NCBI GenBank assembly: GCA_001598975.1
Contig: BBXU01000824.1
Coordinates: 31,358-95,357 of the forward strand
Length of the DNA stretch: 64,000 nucleotides
Direction of reading: 5' to 3'
Source of the DNA: Parachlorella kessleri
Lineage: Eukaryota > Chlorophyta > Trebouxiophyceae > Chlorellales > Chlorellaceae
Shown piece after piece: positions 1 through 12,851 of the stretch; positions within the stretch are counted from its first letter, which is position 1; each line of letters opens with the position of its first letter. The notes beneath the pieces were generated by a model. That model had not been told where the DNA came from and searched no databases. It saw nothing but the letters and a program-made list of their open reading frames with translations. The translations under genes were made by a program, and so were the position numbers.

Positions 1-1116
1 CCAGGTGTGCATGCCGCCAAGGGAGATCCCTGCACAAAGATGATATTTCTAAGAATATCAATCCGATCGGTTGCGACGGTCCATCTGACAAGAAGACTTG
101 CAAGAATATGTTTATTACCCACAGCTTCTGGGCAGGCACAACCGCTTCCCATTCCAGCTGGCAGAGTGGCAGCACACCCACTCAAGACCCATCGCAAATC
201 CTCACGTTGCAGGTCCCTCCCCTGCCTTCAACTGCCAGGAGCAATGGATATTGCAGCAAAGCCGGAGAATGGCACGCAGAGGGGCTCCCAGCTATTGCAT
301 TGACAAAGCAGAGTGGCTTGCGTACCACCTTAGCAGCCCTGCAGTGCATGGGGCGCCAATAAGGGTCAGCCCCACACTCACCAGCTCCTCAGCAAGCCAA
401 GGCGCATTGTTGCAGCGCACCAGCACACTGGCGCGTGACGAGCGTGTGCCACCTTGCAAGGTTTCAGTGGAAGGCGGGGCGGGCTGCAGCGAGTGCCCCA
501 CCTGTCATGCCCACCCGTGCCATGTCGGCGTCGGGGCGGGTCTCCAGCAGGTCCAGCAGGCGCAGCAGGTCCCACACATTGTCCAGCAGGAAGGGCCGCT
601 CGGGGCCTTGCCGCCAAGCCCTGCGCTTGCAAGCCACCTGCCTGCCTGCCTGCTGACCCTGCCAGGGGCACGGAGTGCCCATGTGGCCTACCGTTTACAC
701 TGGTGCAGCGCAGCGTCATGGAAGCCGCCTCTGGGCAGGTCCAATGGCTGCTTCAGCTCGGCGGGTGCATGAGACAGGACGGCAGCTTTCCCAGGTGGTG
801 GGACATGACAGCACAGGATCTCACCCCCACCTGACGAGCGCTGCCTCGTAGCCATCCCTGGGGTTGGCATATGCCGGGTCGTGGCGGGCCCCATGATACC
901 GGCAGTCGATGGCTGCTACCAGGTAGCCCCTCCCCGCAAACAGGGCCTGCTGGGTCGCAACCTCGTCCTTGCTGCCCCCTGTGGCGTGGAGCAGGATGGC
1001 TACTGGATGCCGGGAAGGAGGAGAGCTAGGCAGGCCGGCTTGCTTGACCAGCCGGAGGGGCACCCAGCCCTGGTGACTATCATCGCTGTAGTACTCCAGT
1101 TCCTCCACCGCCAGCC
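1..1116 (-). CDS. alpha/beta hydrolase (dienelactone-hydrolase-like), 3' part, truncated by window edge
   Basis: Three consecutive exons are readable: 1116-831, 620-502 and 29-1 (continuing off the window). Joined in phase they read EELEYYSDDSHQGWVPLRL, then HPVAILLHATGG (oxyanion-hole region), CRYHGARHD, PFLLDNVWDLLRLLDLLE, and ARVGMTG followed by ISLGGMHTW. The last junction rebuilds a G-x-S-x-G nucleophile elbow (GISLGG), with the Ser in the exon that meets the window edge. The exon chain resembles plant alpha/beta hydrolases of unknown substrate that carry a GITGISLGGMHAW motif. The catalytic Asp and His would lie outside the window. The first exons, upstream of 1116 on the minus strand, are unresolved; weak candidate frames run to about 1.8 kb. 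Family call is firm, substrate unknown. Confidence 0.75.
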
Positions 1117-2541
1117 CTGCAAGCAGCAAGCACGCCACACGGGCAGGCGACAGCAGGGCCTTAACCCACCAGTGGCTCCTCTCAAGCTCAGGTGCAGGTT
1201 GCAAGCCTGAACGACCCGAGGGACTTGGTGAGATCTGTCTACCTGCTAGCTGTGGTGGAACCTGGGCTGCTGGCGACTGTCTGACCTGCACCAGGGACGA
1301 GCCTCGGGGGCCAAGTGAGCAGGCGGTCAAGGTGGTGCCGGGCTAGCCCACCTCTTGCTGGGTACAGTACTGGAAGGTGTTGTAAAGGAGAAAACGACCA
1401 AACCTGCACGGGCTGAGCCTTTCTGCCCCTTGCCACAGCTTGAAGGAGACTAGCTCGAGCGTCCATGGCTGCGCCAAGCATATACCGTTCACATAACAGC
1501 AAGGAGGAGACTACAAGCATGGGAGGCGAGTGCACTCATGGGTGCACTGGCTCGGCCCTGCCAACCTGCATTGGTGCCAGCGAAACACGTTAGCGCCCCT
1601 GCTTTGGCGCAGCAGGCTGACTACCCGCCGTGGGTCAGCTTGAAGGGCAGGAACGGTGCCGGGGGACGCGTCCTGGAAGTGTTGCGCTGCTAGGGTGGGT
1701 AGCTGTTTGCGTGCCTTGGCGGCCCTTGGATGATACACTGGGCTGAACGCCCCTCTCGTTTGAGAGGCGCCGTCATGATGTCCCAAGCGCTACATGTTTT
1801 CAAGCTGAGTTCCGGCTTCCGAGGTGCCTGCGTTCAGCTTCCACCCTGGCGGCCTCACAAGGTGCCCGCAGCAGCCATGCCATGAAGAAATCTAGCCAAA
1901 GTCGAACGGCCCACCCTTGGCGGTGGTGCCTTGTGATAAACAACGCTGAGGAACGGATATCTGAGGCTGACGCTGCTGCGGCTGCGCCCCAGGACCCTGC
2001 ACCTTGCACCATGCCTGCACGTTGCTGCACGCACCTTGTAGTGTGCCCCTGGGGAGGGGTGTTTCTTGGGCCTGCGTCACACTCTACACCCCCTGCTGCT
2101 GATGACACAAGGCCGAGCTGAGAGCCTTTGCCAAATCCCCGCCGCTGGCTCCCGCTTGCAACATACCCACGCTCCGGTCCCGGTTGGCCTGCTGCGCCGG
2201 CACACGGCTTGGCGGCCGGTACAGGTCAGCTCATAAGGCTTTCTGTGTGCGTGCTTGTGGCTTGCAGGTGCCAGCTGTGCTTGTGGCTTGCCATGTTTGT
2301 GTGGTTGTTTATGACTTGGGTGTGTGTGTAGCAGGCCAGGTGCTCCATGGTCCGCGCGTAGGTGCTATGCTGGGTGTAGCTTTGTGTTCCTGCATGTTGG
2401 CGCTTCCTTGGCGATGATGTGTTGTCCGCCTGGGGTCTCAGGCTGTGTCTGCTTGCTGCCTGCAGGCACAGGGGATAGCTAGATGAACCTGTGCACCACG
2501 TGCCTTGAGCCCGAGGCCCCGGCCGCCTCGAGGTAACCGCA

Positions 2542-2578
2542 CGGCAGTAATGCCCAGTTCGCGGCAGTAATGCCCAGT
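2542..2578 (+). repeat. short tandem duplication, 17-bp unit
   Basis: The 17-mer CGGCAGTAATGCCCAGT occurs twice, separated by three bases. No gene is associated with it. Confidence 0.8.
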
Positions 2579-5037
2579 GAACAGACATGCCAGGCAAGTA
2601 AGGACCTTGGAAGTGCATCGCCCCTTGTGGACGCCCCGGCCCCGCTTAGGACTGCCCGGCCGCGCTGCCTAGGAACGCAGCATGTGGAAGTGGAGGGGAG
2701 GGCGTGCGCTTTGCCGCGCTTTGCGCACCCCTTCCCTCCCAGCAGTAGTCCACCGTGCCAGCTGGCGCAAGGGGACGCGCGTGGGCAGGCGTGCACAGCA
2801 GTGCCCTGGCTCACGCGTAGCAGCATTGGGCCGGTGGCCGTGACAGCGCCCTGCGCCCGATGCCCGGGAGGCGAGGTCAGAGAGGGGCATGGGGATGTGC
2901 CAACCTGGCTCCGCGCCGCGGGCATCCCCATGACCCGGCCCCTCCCCGAGAAAGGTCCCCAGCAGGGATCCAGGCGGCTCAGAGAGGTTGGCTAGCTGGT
3001 GGGGGCAACCTGGCGACTGTCGGTGACCGGGCCTTGGCCGTGGCATCACATCGCCCAGGTTTGCTAGGGTGAGCCCTATCGGGGCTCCCGCCGTCCCGCC
3101 TGCTGCTGACGCCTGTGCCAAGAGATGGCTGGGGCCTGCATACATGGCCAGGGGCTTCCCACCGAGATGCGTGGGCTAGACTCGCTGGCCGTGTTGTGGG
3201 CTTCCAGCCATAGGTCAGTGAGATTGACAGTGAGCATAGGTCCCCCTCAGACATGGGCGGCATTACAGTGGTTCGCAGCCTGAACCCCCAGCAGTGGGTA
3301 GCACGCAGTGCAGCAGCCCTGCATGGGCGCAGCAGTTTGCAGTGCAGCAGCTCAGACTGCAGTTGGGTCGGTGCATGCAGCACTGTGGGCACAGCCCCCA
3401 GCCTGTTTTCTGGCTTGCTTGCTTGCTTGACCGGTTTTCTTCGGCACCACTGTCTCGCTTCCTGGCAGCGTGGCGTGTCTGGCGCAGTCTGTCTAGTCCT
3501 TGCGTCGCCTAGGGCAAGGGGCTTTGAGAGGGCGGAAGCGGCGCTCTTTGTGACCGCTTGGGCTTGCGGGGGGGACTGAGAAGGGGGCTTTGCACACCCC
3601 TGCCAGTGACATCCCCTCCTGCGCACTTGGTGGCCGGCGGGGCTGTGGCTCTCCCTTGCTTGGGGTGACCCGGCAGGGGATGCTTTCGGCCCCCCGGGTT
3701 GAATGGGGCGGCAGCTCCTGTGGCTGCTTTGGCAGCCGGGGCCGACTCTGCTGGCTAGAGCGGCAGGCTTCCTTGCGCAGGGGCCGCTGCGGCTCTTCCT
3801 GCCTCGCTCCGACTGCCTTCAGGTGGCCTGGGGTGACACTCATGGGCTGGCCGGCTGGCCCTCATCAGCCGCGCACGCTATCCGCTGGCACGGCCGGCGC
3901 GACAGACACGACTTTTTGCAAAGACGCTAATGCTCCGGCACGCACGCCGACTTGTCAACACGTGAACCACCTCGCTGCCCTTGTGGCCGCTGAAAAGCAA
4001 AGCTCCGCCTCGCGCGGCGACACCTGGCTAACGCTGAAAACATGAACCACCCTGAAGGCCGGTGGGGCTGTCACAGTCCCCCGGCGCTCACCCACGTCCA
4101 TGGAACGCCGCATTGCCTGTGACATTGGCAGCTGGCTCCTTGGCTGGACCCCACCGACGGAACTTACACCGGCATGGCAAGCGCCTCTGGCGCTGATCCC
4201 ACGGCCTTTGACAGGCACCCAGGGAAGCACCTGCGACGCAGCGCGCTCGCCCACGATGGCTAGGCCGGCAGCATACTGACAGCCACCCGACCGGCTGCCT
4301 GGGTGCGGCAGGAGCACCAGGACGGGGTTTCTCTTGGCAATCCTGGGCTTTATGCTGACGTCAACTGGCGAAAGTCTGAGGCAGGGGTTGTGACAGCAGG
4401 CCGGCCCCCTCCCCATGGTTGGTTTGCACTGCATGTTTTAGCCTGTGGCATCACTCCTGGCTTGGTTGCTGCGCATGCACTCTGCATGTGGGGCAATGAT
4501 TAACCTTTGCTTGGGGAGCCTCGCTTGAAGCCTGGCGGTGACCCTCATAAGGGTAAACTAACTAACACTTGATATGAGCCCTTCGCTTCCCTCACACTTC
4601 CCTGTGTTGACTAACCTCACTTGCATTGACAGTTCTGCCATCGCCCCTTGGGAGCGTCGGGTGGCAGCGCTCGTGTCCCCTTCGCAGGTTGCGGCCAGCA
4701 TTCTTGTGAGGAATGGGGGATAGAGCTTTTCTCTGGGAGCCAGTCTTGTGGGCCATTGGTATGGAGCCAACCATCTGTGGGTGGAGTTGGAGCATGGGAT
4801 TGCAGGAGTTTGGCCTCTGGATGGGATGCTGGAGGACCTCCACAAGACGCTGGCTGTTGAGGAGCACAGGATGTTGCTCAGTCAATGATTGTGCTATATG
4901 TTGTGCCGTTGAGGATACTTCTGCACCCATTGCGATTGTCTGCGGCAATTTAAGGCGTATGCTCTGAGGGATCTGCAGTGTTGGGGCGGATTTGTGCTTG
5001 TCGTTGCTGGTCACTCTTAGTTAGGTGTTCGGGAGGG

Positions 5038-5094
5038 TGGCAGGTAGTGCGAGAAGAGAGCGAGAGGCGAACTGTACTGACAGGGCTGGATGCA
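5038..5094 (+). repeat. dispersed element, forward copy
   Basis: Contains GGGTGGCAGGTAGTGCGA and, 3' to it, ACTGACAGGGCTGGATGCAG, the two conserved blocks of the element found throughout the window. Confidence 0.75.
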
Positions 5095-5530
5095 GAAGGC
5101 TGGGCTTGAATATGCTGCAGTGCTGAGCATCTTGAAGAGCATCCAAATGAGGTCGGTAACAGCATGGTTGCCTGATATCACTGGGATACTTCTTATTGTA
5201 CCCAGTGGCAGACCTTGCCATCAGGCGTGCTTGAGTTGTGATAGGACAGCATTCCTAGGGCGTATGCAAAGCAGTACACGCTTGACATGAGTGCGATGGG
5301 TAACTTAAAAGTTAGTTCATAGACTTTGGTTGAGCCGCAGCTTTTAAACTGTTGACTTTCGCAGGTGTAACTGCAGTAGATGCGGCGCAGGCACTCTTGA
5401 GCAAATGCCAGCTGACCCCTCTAGGCTCGCATTGCTGTCCCAAACGGTGCACAGCTGTCACAAGTCATTCCGCAGTAACTTTCACAATGATGAGGGCCAC
5501 AGCAGCTAGCGCCGCCGCTCAAGACATACT

Positions 5531-8500
5531 CTAGCCCAAACTGGCATAGGCCACTAAGAGTTGCCGCAGCTCGGCAGGGGACTGGCGCCGTGCCGCACAC
5601 CAGGACTCAAGGGGGGGTTTGTCAAGGTATTCGTCAAACAGTTTCAAGCAGCCGCCTGCCATACTAGCCAAGTTCTTGCGGTAGGGCTCAAGCTCCAAAG
5701 CTATCTCACGCCCGGCTGGCAGCCCATAGACACGCCCTAGGCTAAGCAGTATATCCGAGGCCCTCAAGAATTGGAACGACGTGCTCATGGTGGGTAGGTG
5801 CTTCAAGAGCGCTCCCAGCAGCGGCACCGCCTGGCTGCCTCCCGGCGGGTTGAACCCCATCACGCAACAGGCAGCCAGCATGTCTGCCCATACGTTATAA
5901 TCGCGGGGGGCCTGAATACCCTCTACAAACTCCTGGGCCAGGTCCCGTGCCGCCGGCAGCTCTAGGGCAGCCTTGCACTCCTCAGGGGACAGGTCATACA
6001 CGCGAGCGAGGCCGAGGAAGGCCATTGAGATGCTCAGCAACCGTTTTTTACCATCCGTCCCGCTTGCCTGCGCCGATGCTCCACCAAAATCCTGCAATGC
6101 CTGCTGGAATAGGGCTGTGAGGCTGCCTGGCGGGAACTGCAGCCGCAGTGTGGCGATGCTGCAGAGCAAACAACAGGGAGTTGCTTAAGGGGGGGATTGG
6201 TTATGGGCGTGTGTTCGTGTGTGAGGGGCACAGACAACCAGTGAGACATGTCATAGCCAGTGATCATCACACATATGCGGCATTATCGATCTAATGCATG
6301 CACAAGGTTGGGAAAGCGTTGACTTTTCAGAGGTGGCGTCTTTCACACCCCTCTGACCGCTGAAGCCGCGTTCCTGCTCCAATGCCTGGTTTTGCCTTTT
6401 TTGTCCCCCGGGATATGCGTCTTAATGATACAACACACAGGCCGTTACATACGCAGCCATAGCCCCGCCTTCCTTCCTCTCACCTCAGCAGGGTCTCTGA
6501 ACAGCCCTGCGCGTCCACCATGGCCAGCTGCGACAGCACCCGGTTCAGCACCACCTGGGCGGCTGCTCCCTCCCCAACATACGGGCGTACAGCTGCCTCC
6601 CCTCGAGTGTTCCGGTACCGCACCAGTCCCACCAAGGTTGTTGTGTTGCTCAGTGGCACGGGCATCGGCTGCCGACGTACGCAGTCCATGAGCGCTGCCA
6701 GCTGTTCATCCGGCAGCTGCCACTGGGTGTTGCTCAGAGTTGCCCACACGAAGTTTGAGAGGTTCTGATCTAGCTGTGCACTGATGCTGGAGTCATGGCC
6801 GCGTGCCAGCGAAGGAGCTCCCTCCTGTGTATCACTGCTGCTCCTGCTGTGGCTGCTGCTGCTGCTAGTGGGCGTGCCAACGCTAGTGCTGTTACAGCCA
6901 TCGTTTTCGTTGCCGCCATCCGCTGCAGGCGCTGGTGTATTTCCAGCTCGCCCACTTGACGGTCGCTTGGGTAGCCTGAGCTGTACCCATCCCTCCCTGG
7001 GCGCCGGCGGGCTCGGTTTGGCTATAGAAGGAGCCTGGAGCGCTTTCACAATACTAATGAACTTGCTAACAATGCGTTGCTGTTCCTCCTTTGGAACTGG
7101 CAACCCTAGCTGGTAAGCTGCCCTGACCAGTGCTGTCAGTGAGCGGGGGTTGGCATCTGGCAGTAGCCGCAGCGCTTGCTCTAGCGCCAGCTGAAACGCC
7201 ACCTGGAGGTCCTCCCTGCTGCACGCTTACCGCCAGCCTGGAGCGCCCGCAAACGGTCAAACGCAGCAGCCGTTGTCTGCACATCGGCTGCAGCTTGACT
7301 GATGGCTGAGCGAAGCAGCGCTGCAACCTTTCTGTAAGAGCTTGCCTCAACAATCGAAGTCACATAGATTGCCACTAGAGACGGTCCCTGCGTGCAAAGC
7401 GGAAGCAGTGGAAAAAGGCCCCAAATAGTCAAATTGGGAGGGACACCTACGGACCGCGAACAGGTTCCTTTCAGGGTGACCTGACCATAAAGGTTGATAG
7501 TGCTGTCCATACAGACCCCAAGGTGGACTGCAAGGCTTCAATGGAGTAACGGGGCATGCATCTAACGTTTTGTGACCACGCTCACTCAAACACTACACAC
7601 TAACACTCTCACTCACTACAAAAGCAAAAACAGTACACCCCTATCTCCTTTATACTCGCACTGCCTGCCACCAATAACAAGGGATAACACCTGTTTAGTT
7701 GAGAGCATGCGTCGAATTTGGGCTCCAGTGCACTATTACAGTGAGGTGCAGTGCGCACCCCACCCATCAAGGCGGTCTCACCGTGTTGCGAGCCGACTGT
7801 CTCCTGCCACTGCGAGCTTCTGCTTGAATCTGCAGCATGGAACGGAAGCACTCCTTACAGGCAGCACAGCAAGCAGCCTGCCAGAAGTTTGAACGCTTCG
7901 TCGCAGGAAGAAGATGGATGATAAATATCACATCAATAAATGTAGCCCTGGCCAGCAGAGATGCAGCAAGTACATGTAGCAGCCACCAGAAGGCTAGATC
8001 GCAGAGAATAAGCTTTGCGCATGTATTGCTTCCTCCTCCTGGCAGGAGGGCAGGGCGCGAGGGCAGCAAGCGAAGGACCAGCTTGCCTCCTGCTCCAGCT
8101 TGCGCAGCATGCGTGGGTTTTCCGCTGCTATCTGAGCAAGCTCTGGGTCCTGAGCCAGCATGCGTCGTATACGTGGGTGCAGGGGGGGAGCCGCCCTGGG
8201 TGCCTGGAGAACAATCCTCAGCAGGCTTTAGGCCGGCAAAGGATGGGTTCTGGCTACTTCTCCAGGCCTCGAAGACAAAGCCCAGCTATTTGGTACGGAT
8301 GGTGCGACCATAAGTTGAACCAAGCAGCAGCGGCATGAGGTGAGGCAGAGCTTCAAGCGCAGTGCAATTGTGGCGCTGGACTGGCAGCAGGTGGCCAACA
8401 AGGGATGCCAGGTGGGTTTCTCTCCCAGCCAAACCGAGTGGGCTTCCCTCACCTTGCTGCAGAGCACCAGCAAGGAACCCGTGGGCCTGGAAGGCGCACA

Positions 8501-8563
8501 TGTTCCTGTCTGCAAGCGTGGCACACCAACCCTGTATGGGCTGATCCTACTATAGGACAGCAT
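5531..8563 (-). pseudogene. degenerate paralog (copy A) of the helical-repeat-like gene at 59302-62479
   Basis: This copy aligns exon by exon with copy B at 59302-62479. Exon 1 is 8563-8453 (MLSYSRISPY... ending LVLCSK). A middle exon near 8230-8087 carries HPRIRRMLAQDPELAQIAAE and ends at a GC donor. A long exon runs from about 7395 to 6484, and the last exon is 6158-5531 (IATLRLQFPPGSL ... VAYASLG, stop TAG). Against copy B there is a one-base deletion near 7220, between LRALQAGG and LQVAFQLALE, and a two-base deletion near 8190-8235 beside a C7 run. Either would break the reading frame, although the two 3' exons are intact. It could be a pseudogene, a gene with altered splicing, or sequencing error at homopolymers. 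Function unknown; Leu/Ala-rich helical segments suggest an alpha-solenoid. Confidence 0.55.
7630..7676 (-). repeat. dispersed element, reverse copy
   Basis: Reverse complement reads GGTGGCAGGCAGTGCGAGTA followed by a degenerate distal block. It lies in the 5' intronic part of copy A. Confidence 0.6.
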
Positions 8564-10507
8564 TGGAGGGAGGAAGATTTAAAAAAAAGTTCAACAAACC
8601 TAGACAGAGAGCGACTTGTTAGGGGACATTCAAGGGTACATTGCAGGGCAACAGGGCAAGGGAGCAGGGGGTATCCTGCCAGTATCTCAAGGTATCTCAT
8701 TCTGCGACAAAGGAAATTTTGTCTCCTTGTCGCAAACAGTGAAGGGTATCGAATAATGTCGGGGATTTGCAACTCCCAGGCAAAGGTTTACACGAGGCCT
8801 CTACACGACGACAACCCTGGAGAGGGCAACTTGAACGGCTGCCAGTGCGCTGACCTTCAGACGTGCCTGCCACTCACGAAAAACCGGTCAGTGAGGTATC
8901 TGCAGTTGTGAGTGCTTATTGGTGCAGGCTATCAGTAGGCGTAATGTTGGGAGCTTCTGTTTTGAAAGGAGCACCACCACACTACACCGGCTGTTGTGCA
9001 GCCACTGACTGGTCACTGGTGGAAAACCAGGAAGAACCACTGCCGATTATTGCATGAACCGTCATAGTCGCAATCCGTCCACCAAAACTTACCTTTGGTA
9101 CCATGCTTCCTGCAATTCTTTGAAATGAACTGCTGAGCTGTGCTGCCGCCAAGGCTCCCTCAACTTCCACACTCTGGTGGGTTTCCCAGAAAGCAAGACC
9201 GGAATAACTATATTGAACAGGGAAGGGCCGAAAGTCTTGGGGTGGCCCAGGCCTTGAAACTGAGTGCAGCCCACAACCTATCGGCACAGCTGGCGGTTGC
9301 GTCTGCAGGGCAGCCATGTAGAAGCTTGTTTGTGAAAAGGCTGAACGCTGTGCCTAATTCTCAGCTGGTTACAATGAACTTGGGGGCCGCCAGCATGTGG
9401 CGCCAGTCAGCAAACCTTCACAGCAAGCCTTTGCCTTGATACAACCTAGCAAGAGGCATCCGGGCAATGTTGCTTTAGCTCCGCTGTGAACACTCCCAAC
9501 GACAATGGAGTAAGGCAGGTGCAGCATGAAGGTTCAGAGCTACATCTGTGCAGGTACAGCAGCGGGCCGCCTTCCCAGCATCTCGCATGCAGTTCGGAGG
9601 CAGCCAGCACATGTCGAGCAGTTATTAGCTACGAGAGTGTCCTTGGTTGGTGGTCCAACATGACAGGAAGTGATGTAGCAGCAGCTGGGGCGAGGGGCTG
9701 TACAGCGTCGCATGGGGTGACGGAGCGCCTCAGAGCCCCAGTGAAAATTGGTGATGCTGGGGCCCACAGAACTTTCACGCTGCCCCTGAGCTCTGTAAAA
9801 TGTCCTGGCGGCAGGGTCCGGCTGATGACATAAAGTGGCACTTTGAGAGCCGCACTCCGGCTGGGGTGGCTCAAACTGATGATTGAGGCAGGCTAACTGT
9901 GCTGCAACTGGTGAAGCTGAGCAATGTCGGTAAGAGCTTGTTGTACCAGGATGTGGTCACGTTTGCGGTGCATTTAGTCTTTTGACTGGTCGTGCGAACA
10001 GAGAGTTGGAGGCGCACTGTTTTAATAGGGCTGGATGCATCTGTTAATATAAAGCAAGTAGGCAAACAGGCTAGAGTTAGATGAAAACAGTACTGGCAGG
10101 GCTGGATGCAAGGTGCTGCGCTATAGATTGCATGCAATGTGTTATCGGCATCGATGCGGCCAGAGGATGGCTGGATGCAAGGGTTGCCCTGAAGGGCGCC
10201 TCAGCCATCAAGTTCCACCCGAGTTGAGCTCAAGCTGGACATGCTTCGCAGTCAGTTACAAGCTATACACGGTGTGTCTGTGGTTGTGTGGAAAGCATGC
10301 TGTGAGGGATGTGCAACGCCTGTGTAACAGGATGCATACATTTCCCGTCCTACCGCATGAACAAGGTCCGGCCAAGTGAAGCTCGTCAATTAGGCTTGAC
10401 ACTGAGTCCCGATTAGACAGCTCTAGGCAACAACCACAGCCCACATCCAGCAGGGATACAAGTCGTGACTGATCAGCCATTGCTGGCATCACCAGGAAAT
10501 CTAGAAC
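8564..10507. other. gap without a supportable gene
   Basis: I see no exon chain with recognisable motifs on either strand. A minus-strand open frame near 8982-9317 has no known motif and no convincing splice partners. Two degenerate dispersed-element fragments lie near 9988-10112. Confidence 0.4.
9988..10112 (+). repeat. dispersed element, degenerate forward copy with second partial
   Basis: CGTGCGAACAGAGAG is followed by TAGGGCTGGATGCA. A second distal block, ACTGGCAGGGCTGGATGCA, follows at about 10093-10112. Confidence 0.6.
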
Positions 10508-12295
10508 TCAGCTCCAGTCAACACCGCCGAGCTCTATGTAGTCTACCTCGCACTTCGTCTGGGATTGCAACCTGTGCAATACTTGTTCGAACTCGAAGCT
10601 TTCCAGCATGTGCCGTCCAGGGGAAGGCGCTGAGCGAATGTAAAACACACTTGCAAGGCTAGGGAGAGATGACAGAACCTCAAGCAGACCAGCGCACCTC
10701 TGCTCAGCTGGGTCTCCGGACCGGCTGATATACAATGTAGTTAAGTGCTCAGCATAGTTCTTTAACTGATCTTGGCAGCAGCACAAACTTGCCAGGCCTA
10801 ACGACAGTACTCCTAGCCGGCTTAGCCAGGAGGAGGCCTCAGCCAGTGAACTGAGGCTGTTATCGTGACAGAATATCTTACGCAGCCTACCTAGCGCTGA
10901 TATGGCAGCAGGCAGCGCCCTAAGCCTGCATTCACTCAGTCCCAGAACCTCCAAGCAAGTTAGGCAGGAAAGCACCCCTAGCTGCTCTGCAGGCACACCA
11001 GGGTTGCCATCTAAGTAGAGATATTTTAGTTGCGTCAGTTCTCTCAACTCAGAGGGCACTGTTGCCAGGTTACAGTCCACCAAGTTCAGCAAGGCCAGAC
11101 TTTTCAAAGTAGACAGCGCTGCAAAAGAGGTGGCACTGAGGGCATTGCCAGCCAGCTCAATAGATTCGAGTTGTTGAAGATTGGACAAACCTGCTGGTAG
11201 CGCCGACAGGTTACAGTTAAGCAATGTGAGGCTTCTGAGTGACTTGGGAAGGCTACCTATCATCGTTGCCGGTGCACACAGGTCTAGATACCTGAAAGTG
11301 GTGGCATGCTCTAGCCCTGCTTCCAACGATACACTGCCCGCTCTCACAGTGACAGTGCTAAGCCTTGGAAACAACCTCACCAGCCAGGGTCCCAGCACCA
11401 ATGGCCCCTCCCAGGTCAGCTCAAACTCTTTAAGCTTCTCCCGACAAACCAACATTGCCCCATAAACGTGTGGCCACACCCTGCAGTCATGAGAGGGGAA
11501 TAACAGACTACCCCATGTCAATTGAGCACGGGTTACGTACATGGGAGAGAATGTAGACGGGGCAGCGCCAGATCCCACATAACACAACCTAGACCTAGGG
11601 TTGCTAAGCTGCAAGCTACCCTTAGACCCTTGCAGCCTTATGCAAACCCTATGATGCAGTCCAGGCTATCGTCCCCTGCATCAACATCATGCTTGTGAAC
11701 AGCAAATATAGCAGCCGACCCTCTATCAAGCTCCTCGAATGGACCACACCCCACCTGCTTGCATGGCCTCTCAGCACCTCAGAAGCTGTGCCTGCTGGGC
11801 AGCTGAGGTCAAAGTGTAGCTCCTCGACTGCAGGAGCTCTCTTATGCAGCCACGGCAAGAGCCATTGTGCTGTTCCCGTGGCAAACTCCAAGCTGGCTTT
11901 CATCGTGACGATCCGCCACAGGACTGAGGGTTTGCTGACGACTGAGTTGAGTCGTTTGCAGGTGTACCCAACGGTCAGCCTGCACAGTAGGCCACAACTT
12001 TCTAGTGTTTTTCTCTAGCTGAGTACGGCTGCAACACCAAGGAAAACATTGGTCCCAGGGAGACAGAGCACTTCATGGTGACCATGGTGACGGTCCTGCA
12101 GCCCAGGTAATACTGCGCCAGCCCTGTCAGTACAGTCGACCCCTGTCGCCTCTCTGTTCGCACTGCCTGCCAATAAACTATGAAATACCTGTCGGTGGTG
12201 TCTAGTTGTGTCAGGACCTGAAGCATGACATCTTCTGGGAGGGTGTGCAGCCCCACGCTTGCTGCTGCCTTTGGCTTTGCTCGCTTCGGAGGCAT
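10508..12295 (-). CDS. F-box/leucine-rich-repeat protein
   Basis: Three exons fit in phase: 12295-12189, 11979-11778 and 11608-10508 (stop after GGVDWS), about 469 residues. Residues 1-65 form an F-box: LHTLPEDVMLQVLTQLDTTD, then across the first intron RLTVGYTCKRLN, SVVSKPSVLWR. After a short linker comes a run of leucine-rich repeats, for example SLPKSLRSLTLLNCNLSALP, LSNLQQLESIELAGNALS, LTQLKYLYLDGNPGVP and LEVLGLSECRLRALP. No signal peptide or membrane segment is seen. F-box proteins are substrate receptors of SCF ubiquitin ligases, binding SKP1 through the F-box and targets through the repeats; that role is inferred here. The donor of the middle exon (11778 or another nearby) is the least certain boundary. 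Confidence 0.8.
12121..12180 (-). repeat. dispersed element, reverse copy inside the F-box gene intron
   Basis: Reverse complement reads TTGGCAGGCAGTGCGAACAG and later GTACTGACAGGGC. It lies inside the first intron of the F-box gene (12188-11980), so element insertion into genes is tolerated. Confidence 0.75.
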
Positions 12296-12851
12296 GTTGC
12301 CTTCACCAGCTGGGACAGCGCTCTTGCCTGGCTAGATGTGCAGTATTAGGAGTGACCGTTGTGTAGCCGCGGTTGCCTACAGTTGGGGTTGGGTTGGGTT
12401 GAGTTACAGTTGGGCCTACAGGTGGGGGCACACTGCATCGCACTGCCACCGTGATCACCAGCTTTGATGGTCTTGTTGCCAACGAAGTGTCACCAGACGA
12501 AGACTGCAGCAATCGAAGCAAGGGAGGGAGTGATGAAGTGAGCAAACACAAGTTGAGTTTCCCGCCAACGGGGATCGTCGGATCTCTGTTAGTGGCCTCG
12601 GCGTGGGACGTAACGCCCCTCTAAAATCGTTAGGCCCCAGTGTAAAAGGCATTTCTAGCGCCTCGAAGTGCGAAGCGGAGCAAACATTTCGTACTACTCG
12701 GCAGTAGACATCCTCAAACTGCACCTGCCACCCTCGTCCTAGACAGCCCGTAGGTGGGGATCTGGTGCAGCAAGGCTTTGAAGGCTTCTTAACTGTGCGG
12801 GGCGAGCGGAGTGACACCTCCCGTGGACCAGCCTGCGTGCAGGCAAAGCAC
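12296..12851. other. divergent spacer between F-box gene and membrane-protein gene
   Basis: The start of the minus-strand F-box gene (12295) and the ATG of the plus-strand membrane protein (12852) face away from each other. The spacer contains a GTTGGGTTGGG-type G-run near 12384-12405 and presumably both promoters. No TATA-like element stands out. Confidence 0.35.

Larger units (their letters stand above)
1117..5530. other. stretch with no gene I can support
   Basis: The first few hundred bases probably hold the missing 5' exons of the hydrolase at 1-1116. Beyond that both strands show only short, GC-rich open frames without recognisable motifs or coherent splice chains. A TG-rich low-complexity patch lies near 2240-2330, a short direct duplication at 2542-2578, and a dispersed-element copy near 5038-5094. 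Confidence 0.4.

Noticed and set aside
2226..2618. 130-codon minus-strand frame in the TG-rich patch
   Set aside because: Low-complexity translation rich in His/Ser/Thr caused by the TG repeat.
4592..5014. 140-codon minus-strand frame as a gene or retroelement fragment
   Set aside because: No domain, no splice partners and no reverse-transcriptase or integrase motif.
7225..7236. 12-base GTAAGC...GCAG segment in copy A as a tiny intron that would restore the frame
   Set aside because: Far too short for a spliceosomal intron, and copy B shows continuous coding sequence there; a one-base deletion is simpler.
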